A DNA stretch of 64,000 bases. It comes from Amphirosellinia nigrospora. Lineage: Eukaryota; Ascomycota; Sordariomycetes; Xylariales; Xylariaceae. Of the stretch, positions 36,042 through 47,601 are shown piece after piece. The stretch is from assembly GCA_004123355.1 (NCBI GenBank), contig SCHM01000002.1, positions 186,001 to 250,000 on the forward strand. The letters run 5' to 3'. A program made the position numbers and the translations under genes. How positions within the stretch are numbered: the first letter of the stretch is position 1; every line of letters begins with the position of its first letter. The notes under the pieces were generated by a model. It was not told where the DNA came from. It worked only from the letters and a program-made list of their open reading frames with translations, and did no database searches.

Positions 36042-36611
36042 AAGCTTTATCGTTAATGCTCCAAGATCATTCTCTCATGTTATTTTTCGATACTTGTATA
36101 ACGGATGCTACCAACGTTTAATTACCTAATAGAGCTCATTTTCCTGGGGAGCGGGATGCAAACATTGATCTTATGTTCAGATTTCTAGATTTATCTCCTA
36201 TTTACTCATTGCCTGCAGAAGCACCTGCATGAGATTGTTCGGCATTTACAACACCCTCGCACGGATTCCTTGTTGGCCAGCGACTATTCGCTATGTGATG
36301 TAGCATCCAAGTGAAATGCATAGCCATCACCCTTGTCATGCCTGTTTCAGATGGATTCAACCCATTGTATCGCAACACCGAATTGGGACGACGATCACAG
36401 GGCCATCCGCTTTGCGAGCGCAATGTCCCCTCACACGGCTTGAGCCTAAAACCGTCGTTCATCAATATCACCGCCTCGAGTGCCGTTAAGGTAGGGTCGC
36501 TTCCCTCATTTGCCTCTCATCCCCTCCCCGACTTCTAAGCCTGGTGCTCCCTCCGCTCCTTGACAAGAAATATCCTGTGCTGGTTTTCCGGTGGTGTTGT
36601 AAAAGTTTAAT

Positions 36612-36626
36612 TCTCTCTCTCTCTCT
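36612..36626. repeat. (TC)n tract upstream of the MARVEL gene
   Basis: A dinucleotide run of about seven TC units within a longer C/T-rich leader, ending about 125 bases before the chosen start codon. Confidence 0.85.
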
Positions 36627-36750
36627 GTCTTTTTTCTTCTCCTCTCTCAGGTGCACTGGCTGCAATAATTTCACATTCATGACTACCGGCACTCACCGAG
36701 ACGCTCGCTTTCCGCACCGCATTCCTCGACTTCTTCGCTCTCACGCCAAT

Positions 36751-37376
36751 ATGTATTCCTCTAATGCCATCATCTTAGCGCTGAGGGTCGCGCAATTTAC
36801 TCTGGCGTTTGTTGTGCTGGGGCTTTCGGCTTATGGTATGTCACAGGACGAAATATTGATGAAAAGGGAGACCAGCAGACAGGGCTAACATGCGGTCTTC
36901 GCAGTTGCCCACTGGTATAATGTCGACATTATGAGCGCTCCGCCTCCGCCCATCAGCTGGCTACTGTTCGTATCGTTATTTACCATCATTTCTATCGGAG
37001 TCCTTGAAGGTCTTCCAAGATTCGCTCCTCGATGTGTGTGCTCTCTCAACGGGATAAAAATGGCAGGACTTGAGAGATTAACCCTGGTCTAGTTTTCCAC
37101 CCCTATGCCGCCCTTTCTCTCGAATTCGGCAATGCCCTATTTTATTTCGCAGGGTTTATTGCCCTGTCGACTTTCATGAGCAGGTTGCTGTACTGCCGCG
37201 GAAGCGTGTGCGGCGCCGCTCGGGCGGATGTTGCATTTGGTATCTTCCAGTTCCTACTTTGGGTTGTCTCGACCTCCCTGGCGGGAAGAGAAGTTGTCAA
37301 GAAAGGGTTCCGCCGCTCCAGCAAGTCGCAGGCCCCTTTAGGTGTATCGCCGATGAAGGAAGCCCCGGCTCCTTAA
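36751..37376 (+). CDS. MARVEL-domain four-helix membrane protein, 165 aa
   Basis: Exons 36751-36835, 36905-37033 and 37093-37376 sum to 498 nt without a break. Four hydrophobic segments are visible: IILALRVAQFTLAFVVLGLS, ISWLLFVSLFTIISIGVLEG, ALFYFAGFIALSTF and DVAFGIFQFLLWVVSTSLAG. The third loop has a Cys pair (LYCRGSVCGAAR), and the C-terminal tail is basic and cytosolic. This is the layout of fungal MARVEL proteins (a superfamily that includes Nce102), which organise plasma-membrane or vesicle membrane domains. An upstream in-frame ATG at 36679 would add 24 Arg/His-rich residues; 36751 is preferred because the membrane helix starts there. Confidence 0.85.
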
Positions 37377-37724
37377 AGGTCGGCAACCTCGCTGCTATCA
37401 GCCCCAGTATGCAGACATCCCATTGTCACCGTACCGGTCGCTGTGGGAAGAAGCTCCGCCGCCGCCGGAGGCGAAGACAGGGTGGGAGAAAGTTTATTCC
37501 TATTTCCCTAGGCGCTGGACAAGCCGTAATGAAGGGGTATATCTCAGGTGATGATACGAGAGCCGAATCATGACTCCGATCTTTTATCACGCCGGCGCTG
37601 AGAGGAGACTACACATGAGAACACGTGATGGGAATGATACTGTGGCTTCGTCTAGATGACATCCACATGCGGACAACTTTGGCTAATGACAAAGAGTGAT
37701 TGGAGTTCTGGAGTTACGTCTTGG

Positions 37725-37761
<37 letters not shown>

Positions 37762-39009
37762 ACAGAAATATATATACCAAGAGGACAGGAGATATAAATC
37801 TGAACACTCCCATCGCTAACATTACTGTTTGAATTCGAGCAGAAAAGACAAAGCATTGCGCGATAGATTCAACTCGTTAACCAGATATTAGAGGAGCCCG
37901 GCCAGCAGCGGGATCCCACCGGCGCCCTCCTGTGTAAGATGTCGCCATGCCGAATGCCAATGGTGCACCAAATAGTAGGGATCGGGTGTATACCTACCCC
38001 GCGCCAGACGCACAAATGCTGCATAGATATCCTAGCGTGTTCTGGAAGAGATCTTGCCAAACTATCTTTTACCCCACTACTGAGATCAGCTTTCGTGAGG
38101 CTGTCTAGAGTAGATATTCGAGTAGACTAATTTGTGTTTTCTCAGACGAGATAGAGGAGTAAGATAATAAGTAACTACAAAGCATTGCCCTATGGTAATT
38201 TGAGGACCCTTGTGTCTCTCTCTGGTAACTACTTATTTGACTGCTCAAAAACAAGACCCCCCATCAAAAGAGGGGTCCATATCGACGAGGAAGAAAAAGA
38301 GTGTGTGAGAGCCTCATTTCCACCTGCCAGGCACAGTTAAGCGCTGCAACATTCATTATACATCCATGTGTCATACAGCATGACAGAGATTTGTAAATCT
38401 TCACTGTAACCTTCCCGCGGGCGGGAGAATACGACTATAGCTACTAACCTATCGCATACCACTTCCACTTTGACACTTTTTTTTTCGCACTACAACCACT
38501 ATTGCTCCCATGCACAAGCGGGCGTAACAACAAATAAGATCTAGAAAGAAAAGGTTGGCGCCGATGGCGTGCTCGCGACCCCGCCAAGCTGAACCGCGAA
38601 TAAGGGCCACGCCCGTCCTGCATCCCCCACGATGACGCGAGATCACGGCTCGGTGTCGGAAGCCCAAAAAGATGTATAGTAGATCCTACCGGCTCAGCAC
38701 AGAGGAGCGAGATACTGCGAAGAGAGACAGAAAAAGGAAAAAGCAACGTCGATGACTCGCTCGGATGGAGGTTAAGAATAAGTAGCTATACTTAGTTTAG
38801 TTGACCCGGCCCAAAGGCTGTCTCCTATAGGTATTCTCGTCTCCGGATTTGATTTGACTTTTGCCCCGCGTGTTCGTCTTAACCTGCCCGTGCCCTATCG
38901 AGTATATACAATACATACCGACCCCCGGGTTTTAATTTACTTGTCAAATATTGCTCCGGATATATTCGAATCTATTAAGATCTTGTGTTTATAGATATCT
39001 AGATTTACA
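37377..39009. other. Intergenic: MARVEL 3' region and promoter of the sulfhydrylase gene
   Basis: The region contains a long poly-G tract (listed separately) and a tcccgcgggcggga hairpin near 38414. No convincing gene is seen. Confidence 0.55.
37728..37760. repeat. Uninterrupted poly-G tract of 33 bases
   Basis: Thirty-three consecutive G residues preceded by ttggtta. It is either a genuine mononucleotide repeat or an assembly or base-calling artefact. Confidence 0.95.
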
Positions 39010-40659
<1,650 letters not shown>

Positions 40660-41300
40660 GGGGGAACTAGAGTTAATGATCTTTGACAAACATGAATAAA
40701 AGGAGAGGAGACAGGGATAGCAGTTGAGAATTATACCCTTTGGATAAGTAGAATAGGCCTGCAATATCAAGATGTCACTTCGTCAGAACCAAAGATGCGA
40801 TTTGTAGCACGTCTGAAGTAATCGATTCTAGTTGTGATACGGTTGAACCCATACTACCCTACAGGTGCCCAGTTGGTACTGGGTAGGCATTCTTCTAAGG
40901 TCGGCATAATCTGCGGGACGAAAGCGGCTTGCAGATGCAATTATAGGCACATCATAGTAGGATTATTTATATTCAAGAAAATGCCGAGAATATATTAGTT
41001 CGGCAGACGGTATGCCTCCTTATAAATCAGCATGAATACTGGTGCCCCTCTACAGTACTATTTAAGTACTATACTGTATCTTAAACTGTGGTGGGGAGAG
41101 GTCTGACGCCATTGGTCGGAGCACCCCTGCTCACGAAGACCAACACCATCACTTCGGGTCCCATTAGTTTAGGAACACCACCAAGTATCACCAGATTTAA
41201 ATCCCACTGGAACTTCGCCCCATGTACCAAGGACTACCGCAAACTTTCTACCTCGACATTGTACTCTCCAGCCGCTATATCAACAACATAAGCCGTCACA
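40660..41300. other. Intergenic, promoter of EMC7 gene
   Basis: This is about 640 bases with repeated tagtac/gtact steps around 41050-41080 and no open frame of note. Confidence 0.6.
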
Positions 41301-42246
41301 ATGCTTCCATCAATACCAACGATACCACTCGCCCTGGCCCTATCTCACCTCCTCTCCCCAGCCGCCGCAGCGACAGTAACATTCAGCGTCCCACCATCAG
41401 CGCAGATCCCGAACCCAGCCGCCTTGCCGCCCTCGACACACGCCACACTGACGGCGCTGGGCGCCTCGTACGCGGCACCTCTGACGGTGGACAACACCTT
41501 CGTCTTCCGGAACGTGACGCCGGGGTCATACCTGGGGATGTATTCTGCGCCACGCACGGCTTCGCGCCCCTGCGCGTGGACGTGATCCCCGTCACCTCGG
41601 GCGAGGGGAACAAGCTTAAAAAGGAGGACGTCATCTTGCGGGTCTGGGAGACGTTCCGCGGGAATGACTGGGAGAACAAGGGCGAGGAGATCAGGCCCGC
41701 CACGCCTGGCGGGGCGTTCGCCGTCAAGGCCCTCGGGTCCAAGGTTTATTATACGGAACGTGGTGGTTGTGAGTTCATTCCTCGTCTATGCGTATAGGTG
41801 GCAGGCGGGAAAGGAAGAGTGAAGGGACTAGATAAGCTAACTGCTGTTTTGCCCACAGTCTCCATCCTCAGCATCCTCAAGAACCCCATGATCCTCATGG
41901 GTCTGGTCAGCTTGGCCCTCTTCATCGGCATGCCCAAGCTAGTTGAGAACAGTACGTTTCCAATCCACATAGACCATCTCCCTTATATTACCGTCTCCTT
42001 ATATGAAGGAGACTCTTGACTGACACTGCCTCCTTTTCCATAGTGGATCCCGAGACCCGCGCCGAATTCGAAGAGCAGTCCAAGAAGAACCCGATGAATA
42101 GCTTAATGGGCGGTTCCCAACCCGGCAGCAGCCCAATGGGCAACTTTGATATGGCTGGATTCCTAGCCGGCCAGGGGAGTGGCAGCAAGGAGGAAGCACC
42201 AGAAGCGAGTGCCAAAAACGGCGCGAAGAAAGGCGGGAAAAAGTGA
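41301..42246 (+). CDS. emc7: ER membrane protein complex subunit 7 (EMC7)
   Basis: Subunit of the ER membrane insertase complex. Exons 41301-41768, 41859-41951 and 42044-42246. With one base missing in the G run 41534-41537 they sum to exactly 255 codons. There is an N-terminal signal peptide (MLPSIPTIPLALALSHLLSP), then a lumenal beta-sandwich (DNTFVFRNVTPGSYL ... HGFAPLRVDVIP). GGAFAVKALGSKVYYTERGG and ILKNPMILMGLVSLALFIGM then give the membrane helix, followed by LVENMDPETRAEFEEQSKKN and a Gly/Lys-rich cytosolic tail ending KNGAKKGGKK. The NPM..M membrane helix followed by DP(E/D) is shared with animal EMC7. Confidence 0.9.
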
Positions 42247-43377
42247 AGTTAGCATTTTCGTACGAAGTTATAAAAAAGACTACGTTTATTAGATTACGAG
42301 AATGAAAACATCTTTTTCGAGAGGACATTCGCATATGTTCATGAAGCAATCTCTTATATGTGCAAATGCGCCGACTTCCGAGGGCAGAGGTAGTTAGTTA
42401 CTGGAGGTTAAATAGCTCGCGGGCAGATCCAACACTCTTCGAGGAATTACAAGCGATCTCAACTGCTGCCAACAGCCCCGAGGCAAGAAGCCAAACGCGA
42501 CAGGCTTCCATAAACCTCCAGTCCAGTCCGGTAGTATAAACATGACGGACCGGAGTATAGCATATGACAGTAGCCCCAATGACATAGGCCCATATAGATG
42601 ATCCAATAAAATAATTCTTGACAGACTAGGAGGCCACCACCTTCTAATAGACAACGACAGCCCCACTGGAAGTTTCACGTGATGGTCTATCCAGCTACAA
42701 GAAAACCAAAAAAAAACTAGACCGTCATCAGCAAGCCTTATGTTTTACTATAAATACGACCTTAAGATGCCGGTTCCCACATCGCCAGCGTCGTGTGACC
42801 AAATACCTCGAAAACAATCAAGATAACCCGGAACAGAACCACGGAGATTTCAATTGAAAGACAAAAACATGTCGTGGAACTAGCCTAATCATCCTACTAG
42901 TCATAGTTAAGATGCAGACTACCCCTACGCGTATACGCTTTACTCCACTCGATAAAACATTCAATGTGAAAGGAATAATGCAGTGTAGGAAAAGTCATCA
43001 TTATGCACCCCTAATATATACAAAGGTTAAGGATGAACTCCATAAGGATAGGTTGTGGAAGCAGCGCAGAAACCTATGGACGGCCCCTCGTAACCGTCAT
43101 TTCGTGGAATCGAGAGTTCTTATGTATGCAGGGCCCTTCCAATGCCTGTGATGTAAATCTCAGTTTCCGTCATTCGTATAACCCGTCGCCTCCGTATTTC
43201 TTGAAGACACTGTAAACGCGCACTCACGCCGAATATATTGTAGCATTGCTCATAGTCGTGCCTTGAGGGACTACATGTGAAGACAAGTAGAAATCAAAGT
43301 GATGCGGACCAATAGCATCACACTCCACTAGAATGCCTGCCCTGGATGGTATTCAGGGGCTCTTCTCCTTTCGATGA
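42247..43377. other. Intergenic, convergent 3' regions
   Basis: Only short frames without motifs are present. An ATG-initiated 79-codon frame at 42912-43151 has no supporting feature and is not called. Confidence 0.55.
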
Positions 43378-44397
43378 TTAGAAATCACCACCATCGTAGT
43401 CCCCCCCATCCTGACCATCGTTGTACCCATCCTGATAAGCCTCCTGCTCATGGTCGTCAATGGCATCGGCAATCAACGCACCACCAAGAACACCGGCACC
43501 CAGACCGAGCGCTGCACCACCGACAGTTCCTAGACCACCTGACTTTTTCGGGGGTTGTTGCTGGTAGCCACCACCGTAACCACCGCCACCATAGGGCCCT
43601 GGTTGTCCATAGCCGCCACCACCATACCCGTAGCCCTGGGGGGTGGTTGTCCATACCGCCGCCTCCGTACCCACCTCCATACTGTCCCTGCGGTGGCCCA
43701 TTACCATAATACCCCTGTGGTGGGGGCTGGAATACCCATATCCCTGCGGGGGTGCCGATGAGCTACCGGGATATCCTCCGCCGCCATACCCGCCGTGGCC
43801 GCCGTACGAGTCCTGCTTGTTTTTGTTGCCGCCGAAAAACTTGCCTAGAAGACCCGGGATTATCGCCGCCGCCGTTGCCGCCGCCTGATGAGCGCGGTGG
43901 CAGCTGGTCAGGGAATGGCGATGAGCCTGAGCCCCTGTACGCTGGATCCGATGTCCTGTGCTGCGGGCGCGTGCATTCTCTTCTTCTTGGAGCTGGCGCG
44001 CCAAACGGGCATCATCGTCTTCGCTATGATTGTGATAAGACCTCGCTTCACCGGCAGACGAGCCCTCGTCTCTAGCGAAGGGATTCTTGCTGTCGCTGGC
44101 CTTATTGGGCCTGAGCCGGAGGTGTAACCGGGCGGTGGACCGGCAGGTGCTGCGTACGGATCCTCGGCTGGAGCGGTGGGCTTATCCCATTGTGACTTCT
44201 TTGTGATTGTGTTGACGTAGAACCTGGTGAGGCGGGTGTGTTAGATTACTGCGATGGCAGTTCATGGAAAGATTATTGCTCCCGGTCGGGGTAAAGCATG
44301 GAGGCAAGGCATTGATGGACTTACCATTCTCTGTATTCGTTGTTCCACCGTGCTATCCAGCCCGCAGGGACCTCGGGGGTGGAGGGTGATCCGCCAT
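43378..44397 (-). CDS. WW-domain protein with Gly/Tyr/Gln-rich C-terminus and glycine-zipper segment
   Basis: The gene starts at ATG 44395-44397. The first exon (44325-44397) and the exon from 44223 join to form one WW domain: AGWIARWNNEYREW, then FYVNTITKKSQWDKPTAP. An acidic segment follows (SEDDDARLARQLQEEENAR), then a low-complexity region with GGYGGGGY, PQGYGY and GQPGPY repeats. A hydrophobic glycine-zipper stretch comes next (TVGGAALGLGAGVLGGALI), and the tail is acidic (DGYNDGQDGGDYDGGDF). WW domains bind proline motifs, and the zipper could self-associate or enter membranes; both are inferences. At least five apparent single-base losses, all at C/G runs, break the frame, so the exact protein cannot be given. 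This architecture recurs in filamentous ascomycetes, but I know of no assigned role. Confidence 0.75.
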
Positions 44398-45792
44398 ATG
44401 TAGTTGCTTGAGATGCGTTGGCCTTGGTGTGGGCTCTATGCTCTCCAAGTAGGAGGTATAGCGAGTAGCGTTTTGTATAGGTGTAGGTGAAGTAAGTGGA
44501 TTTAAGTGCACGCGAGTAGGGGTGAGGATGCGAATGCCACGCCAAAGAGACAATTGTTCTGATTGGACTCTTGCTTATGGCGGTATTGGTGTTGCTGACT
44601 GGCTTGCTAGTGATGGATGAATGAGCGGAGGGTGGGAGGTTTGGGTCCAAGATGTAGCAGCGTAGCAGTAGAGAGAAGGAGGGGTACGGATACTTAGGTA
44701 CCTTACGCAGTACAGTAGTAGCTGCGCTATAAATAGGTACCCAGCCAATGAACACCAGGTACCTAAGTATATGTAGGGAGGTGCAGGAGTTGGAAGTAGG
44801 TTGATAATTACGTTGATGAAACTGTGTAAGTTTTTGGAGGACGGTCCCAAGTATAACAGAGTGATGAATACTTGAGATATTTAGGTAAAGCCCGGTATTT
44901 GTTGCAAAGCTGCCTAAGTGGTGGTTTGATATTTGGAAGGCAAAAGAATATATGTACGTGACAGATGACGTTTGGGAGGCAAGCGGGGCTAGATTGCACA
45001 GCCTCCGCACTCAGCGGGCTCAAGGCTTCGGCGGTCAGAAACCACTGGCAACAGCTTGCATCACGACCTGCTGCAGTATTCTACAGGTGCTACATAGGGT
45101 TGCGTCTGAGGCCTCCACAGCATTGTAAATCTACACCCTACCTACCTGGGTACCAACCTACGATGCCTAGGTAGCAGGTGGCTGGCTCTGGGACGCGTAA
45201 GTATTCATGAATCAGAGCTTAGCCACACTTTAAACTTCCATGTTACCTAGAATCTTCGTTGTGCTATGACTAGCACTAAGTTCAGACGAGCATGGAGTTT
45301 TGCCACATGTGATCGAGACCCAGCCGAGATTTGGAATGCCCCGCCGCCCCTCATGCGTGCAAGAACGGTATTCTTCCGCAGCCTCTCGCCACGCGGCATC
45401 GTGATTGCCGACTGCAGTTCGTACAGTATGTAATATGTAGTATGTAGTATGTAGATACCTAAAGAGATGCCGAGGGGAAAACCATTCATCGTGGGGCTAA
45501 CGTCTATTACCTCACTTCGCATCATATGGGTGAACCATATCTAAAGCTTCATTTCGTGTTAATTCATGCTACACTAGAAAACGGTAGCCCAAACTCCCGA
45601 GGCAAACGCCAAATAATCAAGAATCTCCGTAAAAATCATAGGTATAACGTGGCCATCTCAACTCCGCAAACGCCAAGACATTTAGATCTAGTATCATGTC
45701 GTCCCTATGCCCCTCCATCCTATAAACAGTGACCAAATAGCCCTGTTAGAAATCAGAACCAAACTTCCTACTTACCCTCACCTAACACCGTA
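44398..45792. other. Intergenic: leader of the WW gene and 3' region of upstream gene
   Basis: This is repetitive-looking non-coding sequence with TAGGTACC/ACCTAAGTA motifs (44690-44770, 45130-45175) and a (gtatgta)n patch near 45427-45455. The long minus-strand frame here is compositional and runs into the WW exon in another phase. Confidence 0.5.
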
Positions 45793-46673
45793 CTAACGAA
45801 AGCGATCAGGTCCTTCCAAACTGTAGTGGCGATATAGCTCTAGGAAGCGAAGACAAGCCGCAGCAGTCTCCTCAGGCTTGTCCGCCACCCGTTTGAATAA
45901 GCCCTTCCATCCCCGGCGCACCGCCTTAGCCCCCGAGTTCACCAGCGAGCCTAATCTCTTGCCAGTCGGCGATGAGGATGGTGATCTCGACTCGACTCCC
46001 GCGGGCTCGGGAGGGAAGTCGCAAGATATATCCTCAGCAGTGCTTGTGTTTGTCGTCTCCTCTGACCCAGACATGCTGCTGCTCTCTGATTGCGATTGTT
46101 CCTCGGCGTCGACGGTCGTTTGGTGTTCGCGGACCGTGAACTTCCTTAGGTCCTCTATCAGCGTATCCATCTCGGTATGCCTCTCCTCATCAGTCATTTC
46201 TATCAAGCGGCTGATTCCCGAGTCGAGGCAGCTCATGTACTCGCTGCTGCCGCGCAATTCGGCGCGGTCATCGCGTGTATCTAGGTGGCAGTTTCTTTCG
46301 CTGCTTTGCTCACTTTTCTCTAGGATCTCTGTTTCGTCAGCCTTCGAGACGTACCGCTCGTGCTTCTTCCAGTTGCAATGTTGATGGTTCTCTTATTACT
46401 TCGTCTGTGGTCCGATGGGGTTCAGTCTCATCGGGGCTGCTGGGTCCTGCTCATGCCCCCCTTCGCCAAGCTCGCCGAGCGCCTCTGCTCGTGAGAGACA
46501 CCTCCGTGACCTACGAGAAGCCAGTCACTATTCTCCTCGGCATACCCTTCTATTGTGGCGTGGTATTCACTCTTGTGATGATCTAGATGTGGGAGACGTA
46601 TTAGTGACCGGACAGCGTAGCCATTCTGTTCGCGAGGTTTGGGATATTCATATGCCCGCGAACTGTCCACCAC
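45793..46673 (-). CDS. Uncharacterised acidic/Ser-rich protein, frame disrupted
   Basis: I do not recognise this protein. The best-supported part (about 45793-46340) reads from ADETEILEKSEQSSERN through SSEYMSCLDSGISRLIEMTD, MDTLIEDLRKFTVREHQTT and a Ser/Glu-rich disordered stretch. It then reaches a basic, probably folded end (KAVRRGWKGLFKRVADKPEE, LRFLELYRHYSLEGPDRFR). An upstream segment (46430-46673: YEYPKPREQNGYAVRSLIR, EYHATIEGYAEENSDWLLVG) looks coding but lies in another phase, and the join cannot be fixed by eye. No ATG is evident at its 5' end, so the start is uncertain. There are probably two or more missing bases, as in the neighbouring genes. Confidence 0.42.
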
Positions 46674-46890
46674 CTTGACTCCAATTTAGCTCTGACTGAG
46701 GACGTCGTATGCTAATGACGTAGGGTTATCTGGGTGCGGCAGAGTACTAAAGCATATTCCCATCATCCTGAGTCGGAGCATAAAGATACAAGAAGACGAG
46801 AAAAGTACCTAATGAAAGGGGCAGATATAGCAAATACTGTCGGGTGATCGAATAATGTAAAACAAACACGACGAAATCATCATCATCACT

Positions 46891-47132
46891 TCATGTACAG
46901 AGGCCATCACTCCACTTACTCTTGATCGACTCCACACTGGCTTCACCATCACTACCGTCCATAATCATAGCTGCCATAACCTCTGCAAACCAGGCTGCAG
47001 ATTTTTCGACCGTGTTGGGAGGGTCCTCTTTAGGCTTTGGACCTATTCTTGAAGTCACTTTTTGCCAGCCATTTATACCGATTCGAGACCCGAGGTGACG
47101 TGGTAGGCGAATTCTGCGTACGGATTATTCAT
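46891..47132 (-). CDS. Small uncharacterised protein, about 80 aa
   Basis: The gene starts at ATG 47130-47132: MNNPYAEFAYHVTSGLES. One base appears to be missing in the following GG pair. With it the frame continues INGWQKVTSRIGPKPKEDPP, NTVEKSAAWFAEVMAAMIMD and ASVESIKSKWSDGLCT, to a stop at 46891-46893, 81 codons in total. There is no signal peptide or membrane segment; the second half is probably helical. It lies between the acidic Ser-rich gene and the Pns1-like gene, all on the minus strand. I know of no family; support comes from amino-acid pattern and codon use. Confidence 0.4.
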
Positions 47133-47601
47133 CGCCGAAGAGGTAAAGAGGCATGAAACGAGAACCGAGTAAAAGGCGAGAAGGACCTTAGCAAGAGGAA
47201 GTGGGGAGATGATGCGGGAAATTTTTAAAAAGCAGCGAAAGAAACAAGTTTGAAATAATCTGAGGATCACTGGCTATTTATTTGCCTTTGCTTTACACCT
47301 AATGCATCTAGGAAACCCTTGCGTGCCTCATGGCTCGGCCCGTTGTATAAAGTTACTGTAAGGATATGTCGTCTAATCTTAGAACATAAAACGTAATCGA
47401 AAACAACGCTCGCATAGAGTATATTTCGAGTTGCATACCTAATAGCTGCAGTACATGTCTATTGAGGAATCGCTTTATGTCCAATCTCATAAGAACTCCT
47501 GACCTTATCACCGGTATGGCGGCAATTTCAAGAGAAGCGCCTGACTCCTGATTCTGAACCCAGCTCCTTGAAATGCTTGAGGAAACGAAAGGGACACCAC
47601 C
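47133..47601. other. Intergenic
   Basis: Promoter region of the small gene and 3' region of the Pns1-like gene; no other feature seen. Confidence 0.55.

Larger units (their letters stand above)
34307..36750. other. Divergent intergenic region between acyl-CoA synthetase and MARVEL gene
   Basis: The region holds an 11-bp triple tandem repeat, a T-rich run at about 35180-35200, a possible small gene (35712-36041) and a (TC)n tract at 36612-36626 just upstream of the MARVEL gene. I see nothing else coding. Confidence 0.5.

Noticed and set aside
42912-43151. 79-codon plus-strand frame with ATG
   Set aside because: No motif, no intron support, and it lies in a convergent 3' region.
44321-45010. 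229-codon minus-strand frame upstream of the WW gene
   Set aside because: Only its last 20 or so codons match the WW domain; the rest is leader sequence with composition-driven residues.
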